DNA of 64,000 nt from Myxococcales bacterium (GTDB lineage Bacteria > Myxococcota > B64-G9): positions 1 to 64,000 of the forward strand of contig JAAZNF010000061.1 in the NCBI GenBank assembly GCA_012798435.1, read 5' to 3'. Under the pieces are notes generated by a model. That model saw only the letters and a program-made list of their open reading frames with translations, had not been told where the DNA came from and searched no databases. How positions within the stretch are numbered: the stretch's first letter is position 1; every line of letters begins with the position of its first letter. Shown piece by piece: positions 42,535 to 50,504 of the stretch. A program made the translations under genes and the position numbers.

Positions 42535-44643
42535 CTATAATTTCCTGGTTCTGCGCCACTGCAAGATCCCAACGCCGAGCAGCGGCATCCCTATCGCCCA
42601 TCCACCTCCCGACGCGCCGCCGCAGCCGCAGCCGCCGGCGTCTCCGTCGCGGGTGCGGCACACGTCATCCTCGTCGGTGAGCCCGTCGCAGTCGTCGTCG
42701 GCGCCATCGCACACCTCGGGGGCGCCGGGATGGATGAACGGCGCGCCGTCGTCGCAGTCGTCTCCGCCGCATATGATTCCGGGGTGCCCGTCCCCGTCAC
42801 TATCCGCGCAAACCTGCCCGCAGACGAAGCCGTCGCTCGTGGCATTGCAGGCCTGCCCCGGCGCGCAGGCGCGGCCACAGGCGCCGCAATTATTGGTAGT
42901 GGAGAGCGCCGTCTCGCAACCGTCGCTGGCAGATCCGTCGCAATCGCCGAACCCCGCCGCGCACGCGCCCATCACGCAGGCGTTCCCCTGGCAGGCGGCG
43001 GCGGCGTTGGCGAAGCTGCACACGTTCCCGCAGCCGGCGCAGTCGCTCGTGGTGCCGAACGGCCTCTCGCAGCCGTCGGCGGCCGATGCGTTGCAGTCGC
43101 CGAACCCCGCCGCGCACGCGCCCATCACGCAGGCCCCGCCCTGGCAGACCGCCGCCGCGTTCGCAAAATGGCAGGCGTCGCCGCAGGCCGCGCAGTCGGT
43201 CACCGTGCCGAGCGATCTCTCGCAGCCGTCGGCGGCCGAGACGTTGCAGTCGCCGAACCCCGCCGCGCAGGCGCCCATGACACAGGCCCCGCCCTGGCAG
43301 ACCGCCGTCGCGTTCGTAAAATGGCAGGCGTCGCCGCAGGACGCGCAGTCGCTCGTGGTGCCGAGCGGCGTCTCGCAACCGTCGAGCCGGTCGGCGTCGC
43401 AGTCGGCAAAAGCCAGCTCACAGGCGGCGATGAGGCACTGGCCGTTTACGCATTCGTAAGAGGCGACGTGGGGAAGATGACAATCGGAGGCCGCCTGGCA
43501 CTCGCCGGTTTGCTCGGCGGGGATCTGTTCGGTGACGCAGTGGATGGCGCCCCCGGCCCGGATGGAGGAATCGGAACTCACGCTCACCACGCTGTAGCCG
43601 GCCGGCAGCGCCGACTGGAAGACCGCCCGCGCGGCGGCGTTGTCGCCGCTCGAGTACGAGGGCAGGATGAGCGTCCCGTTCACGAACAGGGCGTTGGTGT
43701 AGGTGTACCAGACACCGCTGCGGGTCCAGCCGGCGACCCGGAACACCTGGTAGCTTCGGCCGGGCTGGCACTCCAGGGTCGCAAAGTAGCTGGCCGCTGC
43801 TTCGAGCACCGAGGCAAAGGGCGCCTCAGCGGTCTCGGCCACCGCAACCTTGCAGTCGGGCAAAAGCTTTACGAACATGTCGATGTGCCCGGTGCCGTCG
43901 GCCGGCTCGCCCCAGGCGTCCTGGGCGTAGGCGAACACGTGCAGCGTGTGCGCGCCGAAGTAGTCGAGCAGGAGCCCATTCACCTGGGCGCGGGTGAGGC
44001 TTGTGTTCCACTCGTAGATACGCTCGGTGACAAAGACGTTGCCGCGGCCGTCGGTCATGTAGTTGCCGCCGTCCAGGATGAGCGAGGTCCCGTAGCAGAC
44101 GGCGCCGGCCTGCTGCGCTACACCGCAGGGGACGCGGTCGTCGTTCGGGCGGGTGGCGTAATGGCGGTAGGTGGGGTCGACGATGCCCAGCGCGCCGGTC
44201 GGTTCGTGGATCCCCACCGGGCCGTAATCGCGCGTCCACACCGAGTCGAAGGCGAGGTTGAGCCTGCGGTACTTATCGCTGGGAACGCCGCTGATGGAGG
44301 ACGGCCCGCCGATCATCCACACCTCGGCGCCGGCCTGGGCGGTGTACTGGGCGATGGCCTGCAACATGGTCTCGTAGTCGGTCCAGGCCATCACCACCGC
44401 CTGCATCGGCTCGTACTCGGCCGGCACCCGGAACCCGGCCGGCGGGGCCGCCTTGCCACCGCCGAACTCCGGCGGCGGCGCCAGCGCCTGGAGCTTGCGT
44501 TCCTCCTCGGTGGCCCAGTTGGGCAGGTGCCGCGAGACGCGCACGGGGCTCGGCACGGCGGCCCACTCGCCGTCGCCGCACGACGCCGTGCCGGCGAGGA
44601 CAGACAGCGACAAGAAAATACGTGCCGTTCGCATGGTCTTCAC
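42535..44643 (-). CDS. Deiminase-family (PPAD/agmatine deiminase) surface protein with Cys-rich repeats and MYXO-CTERM-like tail
   Basis: 702 residues. A lipoprotein-like signal peptide (TASC, Cys22). Residues ~70-375 are a Porphyromonas-type peptidylarginine/agmatine deiminase domain with WTRDYGP (136-142), LDGGN (190-194), GHIDM (252-256), YTNALFVNG and the nucleophile Cys369 in GGAIHC, so it looks active. Then come three 51-residue cysteine-rich repeats, a MopE-like PGAPEVCDGADDDCDG segment, and a C-terminal GGCGCGG, hydrophobic stretch, RR tail resembling the MYXO-CTERM sorting signal. It probably citrullinates extracellular peptide arginine or agmatine (inference). The GTG start has AAGGAG five bases upstream. 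The HNH island begins 14 bp past its stop. Confidence 0.86.
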   Translation of the reverse strand: MKTMRTARIFLSLSVLAGTASCGDGEWAAVPSPVRVSRHLPNWATEEERKLQALAPPPEFGGGKAAPPAGFRVPAEYEPMQAVVMAWTDYETMLQAIAQYTAQAGAEVWMIGGPSSISGVPSDKYRRLNLAFDSVWTRDYGPVGIHEPTGALGIVDPTYRHYATRPNDDRVPCGVAQQAGAVCYGTSLILDGGNYMTDGRGNVFVTERIYEWNTSLTRAQVNGLLLDYFGAHTLHVFAYAQDAWGEPADGTGHIDMFVKLLPDCKVAVAETAEAPFASVLEAAASYFATLECQPGRSYQVFRVAGWTRSGVWYTYTNALFVNGTLILPSYSSGDNAAARAVFQSALPAGYSVVSVSSDSSIRAGGAIHCVTEQIPAEQTGECQAASDCHLPHVASYECVNGQCLIAACELAFADCDADRLDGCETPLGTTSDCASCGDACHFTNATAVCQGGACVMGACAAGFGDCNVSAADGCERSLGTVTDCAACGDACHFANAAAVCQGGACVMGACAAGFGDCNASAADGCERPFGTTSDCAGCGNVCSFANAAAACQGNACVMGACAAGFGDCDGSASDGCETALSTTNNCGACGRACAPGQACNATSDGFVCGQVCADSDGDGHPGIICGGDDCDDGAPFIHPGAPEVCDGADDDCDGLTDEDDVCRTRDGDAGGCGCGGASGGGWAIGMPLLGVGILQWRRTRKL
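42925..43383 (-). repeat. Three tandem 153-bp coding repeats
   Basis: Units start at 43383, 43230 and 43077, each encoding DGCE(T/R)... C-rich 51-residue modules ending AAGFGDCN(A/V)SAA. A degenerate, shorter fourth unit follows. Units 1 and 2 are nearly identical at the protein level, which suggests recent duplication. Confidence 0.92.
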
Positions 44644-44703
44644 GACCGCTCCTTGGGACTGAGGGATTCTACCGCTACGGACGCGTACAAGAAAAGCGCC
44701 CCG

Positions 44704-44732
44704 TTGGGCAGCCAGCCCAAGCGCGTTATAAT
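44704..44732 (+). promoter_or_regulatory. Promoter with perfect TATAAT six bases before the ATG
   Basis: TTGGGC (4/6), a 17-base spacer and TATAAT, then six bases and the ATG at 44739. No Shine-Dalgarno can fit, so a leaderless transcript is expected. A leftward -10 box TAGAAT (44671-44666) may serve the divergent deiminase gene. Confidence 0.6.
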
Positions 44733-44738
44733 GTCGTC

Positions 44739-45956
44739 ATGCGAAACCGCATCCCTCCTATCGGATTCCTGACCATCCTGCTCGCGCTTGCCGCTGGTTG
44801 CACCGGCACCATCGGCGGCGGCGACACCGGCGTGGATGCCCGGGACGCGGCCGCGAGCGACGGAGACCCCGGGCTGGACGCCGGCCTCGACGCCGGGGCA
44901 GATCCGGGCCCCGACGGAGTCGACGCCGGGACGGACGCGGGAGTGGATGCGCGCGACGCGGGGACAGACGCCGGGACGGACGCGGGAACGGATGCCGGGA
45001 CGGATGCCGGACCGGACGGGGGCGGCGACGGCGGCCCCTGGAACGGCCGCTACTTCCCCGAGGGCAGCATCTGGTACCAGGACATCTCGAACGCCCCCAA
45101 GGACAGCCAGTCCGACGCGGTGATCGACTGGCTGAACGCCGCCGGCGGCTTCGGCTACGGGCGGCTGCAGATCGACTTCTCCATCGAGGTGCTTCACGTC
45201 TTTTCCCCTCTCTCGCTCTCCACCTTCGAGACCACCGGCGACTTCTACTCGCCGGACTGCGACCACGTCCCGGTGCCGGTCCCCCCAGGCGGAGCCATCG
45301 AAGGGGAATCCGGCTACGAATGCACGAGCGACGGCGACTGCCATCTGATCGTGGCCTACCACCCGACGCACACGCTGTACGAGATGTGGCGCTGCAACAT
45401 CGTGGGAAGCACCTTCTACGGCGGCTGCCTGGCGGTATGGGACATGACCCGGGTGTACCCGCCGGAGGGGCGCGGCGACCAGTGCACCAGCGCCGACGCC
45501 GCCGGCTACCCCATCGCACCGCTGCTCTTTTCCGCCGACGAGGTGGCCGCGGGCCGCATCGACCACGCCATCCGCTTCATCCTGCCCAACGCCCGCATCC
45601 GCAACGGCGTGTACCTGCACCCGGCCACTCACTCCACCGGCGCCGCCAGCGGCGGGCCGGACGCGCCGCCCTACGGCATCCGCCTGCGCCTGCGCGCCGA
45701 CTATCCGCTGGCAACGCTCCCCAACGAGGGGGCGCGCACCGTGGCCCGGGCCTTGCAGCGCTACGGCATGCTGCTAGCCGACGGCGGCAACATCGCCCTC
45801 ACCGCCCAGAGCGACCGCTTCACCACCGCCAAGTGGGACGGACTGCTGGGCCCGCGCGATCTCGACGCCATCCAGGTCACCGACTTCGAGATGGTCGAAG
45901 GCGGGACGCGCATCCCCTATACCGGCGACTGCCGGCGCACGCCGCTGGGTCATTGA
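44739..45956 (+). CDS. Lipoprotein with Asp-Ala-Gly-Thr linker, unknown function
   Basis: 405 residues. Signal peptide with lipobox LAAGC (Cys21), then a low-complexity Asp/Ala/Gly/Thr linker (~27-105), then a compact domain of ~300 residues starting WNGRYFPEGSIWYQDISNAP. This domain has paired cysteines and a conserved-looking His/Asp-rich stretch (LIVAYHPTHTLYEMW, NARIRNGVYLHPATH). I do not recognise the family. The C-terminus (LLADGGNIALTAQSDRFTTA) suggests a carbohydrate-binding or hydrolase-like beta fold, but this is weak. The ATG follows a TATAAT box by six bases. It is the first of three rightward lipoprotein genes. Confidence 0.8.
   Translation: MRNRIPPIGFLTILLALAAGCTGTIGGGDTGVDARDAAASDGDPGLDAGLDAGADPGPDGVDAGTDAGVDARDAGTDAGTDAGTDAGTDAGPDGGGDGGPWNGRYFPEGSIWYQDISNAPKDSQSDAVIDWLNAAGGFGYGRLQIDFSIEVLHVFSPLSLSTFETTGDFYSPDCDHVPVPVPPGGAIEGESGYECTSDGDCHLIVAYHPTHTLYEMWRCNIVGSTFYGGCLAVWDMTRVYPPEGRGDQCTSADAAGYPIAPLLFSADEVAAGRIDHAIRFILPNARIRNGVYLHPATHSTGAASGGPDAPPYGIRLRLRADYPLATLPNEGARTVARALQRYGMLLADGGNIALTAQSDRFTTAKWDGLLGPRDLDAIQVTDFEMVEGGTRIPYTGDCRRTPLGH
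44853..45021 (+). repeat. 12-base-period repeat encoding Asp-Ala-Gly-Thr linker
   Basis: Units near GACGCCGGGACG recur, most regularly at 44956-45012, encoding DAGTDAGTDAGTDAG. Similar linkers separate lipidated N-termini from folded domains in myxobacterial surface proteins. Confidence 0.8.
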
Positions 45957-45987
45957 GAATGGATGGCCTCCGGCGGGCGTTCCCGGC

Positions 45988-45993
45988 TATAAT
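45988..45993 (+). promoter_or_regulatory. TATAAT box six bases before the ATG of the 46000 gene
   Basis: A perfect -10 hexamer followed by GAGCCC and the ATG. No clear -35 box is seen 16-18 bases upstream. The spacing matches the upstream lipoprotein gene and implies a leaderless mRNA. Confidence 0.5.
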
Positions 45994-45999
45994 GAGCCC

Positions 46000-47280
46000 A
46001 TGAAGCCGCTCGCCCTGCTCGCCCTCTTTTCCTCCACGCTGGCCGCGGCCTGCAGCTCGTCCGCCGTCCCGTGCGGTGGCTTCTGCCCCTCGGGCGAGTA
46101 CTGCAACGTCGAGGAGAACCAGTGCCTCCCCATCCGCCCGGACGCCTGTCCGGAGGACCTGGGGCGCCACCTCTCCCTGGCCATCGATTCCGGCGGCCGG
46201 CTGTGGTTCGCTTCCTACACCGAGAGCTACGGTGACCTGGTCGTCGGCGTCGAGAACCCGGACGGGAGCCTCCAGTGCGACTACGTGGACGGCCGGCCGG
46301 CGAACGTCCCCTTCCCCGTGCCCGTCGGCACCCCGCCTCCCATCCAGGGAGACGACGTCGGGCTGTGGAGCTCGCTCGCGCTGGACGCCGCCGACCGGCC
46401 ACACGTCGCCTACTTCGACCGCACCCACGGAAAACTCAAGCTCGCCGAGCGGGACGAGGGCGGCTGGCACATCGCGGCGCTGCCGGAGATCGAGCCCGAC
46501 GGCGCCTTCGGGCGCGGCGGCTCGCTGGCCCTCGACTCGGCAGGACAGGCGCGCGTCGCCTACTTCCACGATGGACGGCACGAGCTGCGCCTGGCGCGGC
46601 GATTCGGGGACGGGCACTGGGAATTCGAGATCGTGGACGGTGGGGTCGCGGCCTGGCCGGCGCTTCCCGACGACGCGGTGCGGCCCATGCGCCTTGTGGT
46701 GGACTCCCGCGATCGCGAATGGCTGGCCTACCGCGATCTGGCCACGGGCGCCTTGAAGATCGCCGGCCATGGCGCCGGCGGCCTTGCCATCTCGGAGCTG
46801 GACGACGGGCCCGACGCCGGTGCCTTCGTGTGCGCTGCCCGCGACCCGGCGGGCAACATGGCCGTGGCCTACACCGTCGGCGCGGACGGGTCCCTGCGCT
46901 TCGCCGCCAACCAGAGCGGCGCGCTCCGGCGCATCACCGCGGTACCCGGCTGGGCGCCCGACGACTCCGGCTTGTTGCGCCAACACCCCGCTGGCCAGCA
47001 TTGTGGGCTGGCCTTCGGCGCCGATGGCCGCCCCCGCATCGCCTACCTGGACGCCGCCGCGCTCGGCTTAAACGTGGTGGTGCCGACCAGCGACAAGAGC
47101 CCGGTAGCGCGGCTGGACGCGGACGGCCCGGTGGGGTTCTTCAACGCCCTGACGGCTCGCGCCGGGGACCTCCGGGCGGGGAGCTGCCGTCTGGACCGCA
47201 GCAAGGACGGCCGGCGCATCTGCCAGCTCAAGCTCTACCGGCTCGACGGCGGCGTCGGGAAATACGGAGCGGCGCCATGA
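46000..47280 (+). CDS. Lipoprotein with predicted beta-propeller, unknown function
   Basis: 426 residues. Signal peptide with lipobox LAAAC (Cys18), followed by a short Cys-rich segment (CGGFCPSGEYCNVEENQC). The rest is built of repeated blade-like units in which SLALDxxGRxHVAYxD recurs (HLSLAIDSGGRLWFASY, SLALDAADRPHVAYFD, SLALDSAGQARVAYFHD), typical of a beta-propeller. No catalytic residues can be named. Its stop overlaps the next lipoprotein start as ATGA, so the two are co-translated and may act as a pair. Confidence 0.78.
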   Translation: MKPLALLALFSSTLAAACSSSAVPCGGFCPSGEYCNVEENQCLPIRPDACPEDLGRHLSLAIDSGGRLWFASYTESYGDLVVGVENPDGSLQCDYVDGRPANVPFPVPVGTPPPIQGDDVGLWSSLALDAADRPHVAYFDRTHGKLKLAERDEGGWHIAALPEIEPDGAFGRGGSLALDSAGQARVAYFHDGRHELRLARRFGDGHWEFEIVDGGVAAWPALPDDAVRPMRLVVDSRDREWLAYRDLATGALKIAGHGAGGLAISELDDGPDAGAFVCAARDPAGNMAVAYTVGADGSLRFAANQSGALRRITAVPGWAPDDSGLLRQHPAGQHCGLAFGADGRPRIAYLDAAALGLNVVVPTSDKSPVARLDADGPVGFFNALTARAGDLRAGSCRLDRSKDGRRICQLKLYRLDGGVGKYGAAP

Positions 47281-48764
47281 GAGCGTGGATCGCCGTCTCT
47301 CTTCTGCTTGTGGCCTGCGATCTGGAGCCCGCCGGCTGCGATCCCGCCACCCCGGATCCTCAGATGCCGGCCCAGGCCATCGGACCGGCGGCGGCGGAGT
47401 TCTTCATCCCGGCCGCATCGCTCGCCGAGCTCGGCCCCGCCGCCGCGCGCTTGCTCGCCCAGGAAGCAGAGGGTGCGCTATGCGCTTCCCTGCCGCCGCT
47501 GCAAGGCACGAGCGGAGATCTGGGGTACCACATCGAGGCCTTCGACGCCTGCCGGCCCCTGCGGTCGTTGGACGTCGTCCTGGAGGACTCCCGACTCCAG
47601 GTCACCGCCGAGTACCAGGCGACCTGCATCTCGCGCACCATCGAGCTTTCGCCCGGCGATCCGGTGAAGACCTGCGAGCTGAACCTCTCGCTCCCCGCCG
47701 CCCGGCTCTCCCTGGCGCTCGCGCCGGCCGCCGGAGCGCCGCGCCTGGAGCTCGCCGGCGAGGCCCTGCTGGAGGCGGTCGGCCCGACGCTCTCTCTTTC
47801 GGACCGTTGTCCGCTGAGCGGTTTCGGCGCCCTGTTCGACGAGGTGCTCGGGCGCCTCGGACCGGCCCAGAACGAAGCCGCCCAACAGGCCGCCGCCACG
47901 CTCAGCGACACCCTGCAACGGGCGGCGGGCATCTCTGCAGCCTCTCGCGGAACGCTGACCACCCCCGCGGGTGACGGGCGGCTCTCCTTCTCGATGGTCC
48001 CGGCGACGGACGGCCTGGTGCTGGACGAGGCCGGGTTGCACCTCTTGTTCTCAGGCGGGTTCTTCGGCTCGCGCTCGGCCTGCGTACCCGAAGAGCTTTT
48101 ACCCTGGCCGCCGGCCGCCTCCGCTCCGCTGTGGACCTTCGCCCCGACCGAGGGAACACCGTTCGCACTCGCTGTCTCGATCGATCCGGCCTTGCTGGCC
48201 CAGGCCCTGGGCGAGGCGGTGCGCGCCGGGCTCCTGTGCCGGCCGATCACCGGCAGCATGAGCCTTCCGCTCGACGACGTCCTGCCGTCGCTGTTCGGCC
48301 AGCAGGCGGATGCCATGGGCACGGTGGCCTTGTGGCCCGCCGGCGACATCGCGGTCGCCCTCCAATCGCCGCGCCCCGACGCGCCGGTGCGGTTCTCCGT
48401 CGATTTTTCCAATCTGCAGATCGACGTCTACGCCAGGCTGCTGGGATGCGCAGCGCGCGTGCTGGGGCTCGAGGTCGATGTGTCGCTGGCGCTCTCGCTC
48501 GATCTGTCATCGGGCGCGCCGCGCCTCACCTTCGCCGACCTGGGCGTGACCCGGCTCGAGATCCGCCACAGCGCCTTGCTCGAAGAGGGCGGAGGAGAGC
48601 TGCGCACCCAGGCCACCATCATCGTCCGGCGCCTGGCCGAGCTCGCCGTGTCCAGCCTCGGGGAGCTTCCGTGGGCGGTGCCGGAGGTCGGCCGTGGCGG
48701 CCCCCGGGCCGCGGAGGTGCGCCAGGGCCGGCTCATGTTCTTCTTCGACGCCTACCGGCCGTGA
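47277..48764 (+). CDS. Lipoprotein of unknown function
   Basis: 495 residues. Signal peptide MRAWIAVSLLLVAC with lipobox LVAC (Cys14). The mature protein has alternating amphipathic beta and helical stretches and six or more paired cysteines, with no recognisable family. Long amphipathic strands such as RLSFSMVPATDGLVLDEAGL might suit a lipid-binding (BPI/SMP-like) fold, which is only a guess. ATGA overlap with the upstream propeller gene indicates coupling. Its 3' end overlaps the converging zinc-ribbon gene by 13 bases. Confidence 0.75.
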   Translation: MRAWIAVSLLLVACDLEPAGCDPATPDPQMPAQAIGPAAAEFFIPAASLAELGPAAARLLAQEAEGALCASLPPLQGTSGDLGYHIEAFDACRPLRSLDVVLEDSRLQVTAEYQATCISRTIELSPGDPVKTCELNLSLPAARLSLALAPAAGAPRLELAGEALLEAVGPTLSLSDRCPLSGFGALFDEVLGRLGPAQNEAAQQAAATLSDTLQRAAGISAASRGTLTTPAGDGRLSFSMVPATDGLVLDEAGLHLLFSGGFFGSRSACVPEELLPWPPAASAPLWTFAPTEGTPFALAVSIDPALLAQALGEAVRAGLLCRPITGSMSLPLDDVLPSLFGQQADAMGTVALWPAGDIAVALQSPRPDAPVRFSVDFSNLQIDVYARLLGCAARVLGLEVDVSLALSLDLSSGAPRLTFADLGVTRLEIRHSALLEEGGGELRTQATIIVRRLAELAVSSLGELPWAVPEVGRGGPRAAEVRQGRLMFFFDAYRP

Positions 48765-49204
48765 ATCAACATGCGGATCTGATCGGAAAACACCACCAGC
48801 ATCTTGCCGCCCTCGCGGAGCCCGCTCACCACCCCCACCCCGAAGGTCGGGTGGCGCACCACCTCGCCGGAGGCAAAGGTCCGATGCGGATCGTAGGGGA
48901 TGGCACGCGACAGGTCCTTGTCCCGGCTGACCTCGTCGAACAGCCCGCCCGCGGGCCGGCCGGTGAGAGAGGTCTTGGCCGGGCGGGGCCGCGCCGGCCG
49001 CCCTTCCGCGCCGGTGTCGCGGCGCACGGCGTGCTGGCTCTTGCAGCGCTGGCACATCAACCGAACGGGCTCCCCGCCCACCAGGGCCAGGATGGTGTGG
49101 GTGGTCACCTCGCCGCAACGCCGGCAGCGGGCCTCCATCTCGCCCCCGACCCGCGGGCCCTTGGGGGGCAGCTTATATCCGCCGGGCGTCTTATGCGCTT
49201 CCAT
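48752..49204 (-). CDS. Zinc-ribbon protein with CarD/TRCF-RID-like C-terminal region
   Basis: 150 residues. Residues ~23-60 contain CRRCGE and CQRCK, a Cys4 zinc ribbon. A Pro/Arg/Ala linker follows. The C-terminal ~40 residues (FASGEVVRHPTFGVGVVSGL, then KMLVVFSDQIRMLIHG) resemble the Tudor-like RNA-polymerase-interacting fold of CarD/CdnL and the transcription-repair coupling factor. It may bind RNA polymerase (inference). It is the last gene of the alr-pfk operon, overlapping its upstream neighbour by 14 bases. Confidence 0.65.
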   Translation of the reverse strand: MEAHKTPGGYKLPPKGPRVGGEMEARCRRCGEVTTHTILALVGGEPVRLMCQRCKSQHAVRRDTGAEGRPARPRPAKTSLTGRPAGGLFDEVSRDKDLSRAIPYDPHRTFASGEVVRHPTFGVGVVSGLREGGKMLVVFSDQIRMLIHGR

Positions 49205-50504
49205 GATTGGACCTCGTAGGAGCCTTGAGGGAGGACAGCGGAACCAGGGTGCCCTGATCGCGCACCATGGGAGTGCGCGGCGGGATGTCCGGCGGCACCT
49301 CGGCGATCACGTCCTCCGGGCGCGACACCAGCAAGAGATCGTTGGGGATCTCGCGCCCCGGGTGGATCAGCACCTTGGCGCCCAGCACCGCCCGGTGCCC
49401 GATGCAGCTCGCTAAAAACGAGCGCCCGGTCCCCTCGGTGCGGCCGCGGTGCCGCACCTTGATGTCGCCGATGAACTTGGCGTCGAGCAGGCCACACCAG
49501 CCGTGCAGGTACACCTCCCGCCCGATGACCGCCATCTGGGTCCGCACGTTGCCCAGCGTCGAGCCCGGGTAGCACAGCGACGAGGCCAGGAAGAAGCGGT
49601 CGGTGAGGAAGCACTCACGGCCCACCACTGAGTTGAGCACCACCGCGTGATCGCCCACGATGACGTTGTCGCCGAGAAGGCTGTTGCGGACGCAGGCGCC
49701 GGCGCCCACCTGCACGCCCGCGCCGAGGATCGAGGCCTCCAGGTAGGCGGTGGGGTGGATGCGCGCCCCGGGCCCGACCACGTTGAGGCCCGACAGCAGC
49801 TTGTAGCGGTTGAGCGAGGGGCGCCGCAAGAAGGCCCACAGCAGCTTGCCGACCGAGTGCAGCCGATGGGCGCGAAAGTACTCCATCCCGGCCACGCCCA
49901 GGGAGAGCTGCGAAAGCCACAGGAGGTGGGTCCAGTGGGAGACGTGGACGATCACCGTGGATGTGAGCGGATACCGCAGGATGCGCTCCTCCTCGAGCAG
50001 CGACGGAAGCCGCAGGGGGATCACCCGCTCCTTCATCGGGACCACCAGCGGGGGGCAGCGGCCCTCGAGCGCCGAGCGCAGATCTTCGACCCGCGCCGGG
50101 AGGTCTCCATCGGCGAGGTACCACAGATCGTACACCACCCGCGCTGCGGGGCCCTCCCAGTCCTCCTGCCGCACGTCCTGGAGCGGCAGGGCGTGCTCCA
50201 CCGACACGCAGCGGCGCAGGGCGGCCGCGGCGCCGCCGGGCCGGCGCGCGAGCTGCGCAAGGAACGTCCCCAGCGCGCGCTCGCTGAAGTACACGGCGTC
50301 GGTGGTGATCAGGCAGGGGCGCTCCCGGGCCTCGGCGGGGCTGTCCACGAACACCGGCCGGAGGCCGAAGCGGCGCGCGGCGCGCTGCTGGGTCTCGGCC
50401 AAAGTCTCCTGCATCACCTGCGACTGGCCCACCGGATCGCCGAAGGGCGCGATGGTCTCCCGGGTGCGGCAGATGTAGAGGCTGCGGGCCGACGGCTTGG
50501 ACAT
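49191..50504 (-). CDS. Left-handed beta-helix (hexapeptide repeat) protein B
   Basis: 437 residues. The N-terminal half (~1-210) loosely resembles a nucleotidyltransferase-like domain (YICRTRETIAPFGDPVGQSQ), but no intact signature motif is visible. The middle includes LLWLSQLSLGVAGMEYFRAH. Residues ~230-400 are hexapeptide repeats (GPGARIHPTAYLEASILGAG). It is a diverged paralogue of the adjacent upstream gene. The family has no function I can name; a role in sugar nucleotide or envelope polymer synthesis is inference. Its start overlaps the upstream stop as ATGA. Confidence 0.75.
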   Translation of the reverse strand: MSKPSARSLYICRTRETIAPFGDPVGQSQVMQETLAETQQRAARRFGLRPVFVDSPAEARERPCLITTDAVYFSERALGTFLAQLARRPGGAAAALRRCVSVEHALPLQDVRQEDWEGPAARVVYDLWYLADGDLPARVEDLRSALEGRCPPLVVPMKERVIPLRLPSLLEEERILRYPLTSTVIVHVSHWTHLLWLSQLSLGVAGMEYFRAHRLHSVGKLLWAFLRRPSLNRYKLLSGLNVVGPGARIHPTAYLEASILGAGVQVGAGACVRNSLLGDNVIVGDHAVVLNSVVGRECFLTDRFFLASSLCYPGSTLGNVRTQMAVIGREVYLHGWCGLLDAKFIGDIKVRHRGRTEGTGRSFLASCIGHRAVLGAKVLIHPGREIPNDLLLVSRPEDVIAEVPPDIPPRTPMVRDQGTLVPLSSLKAPTRSNHGSA

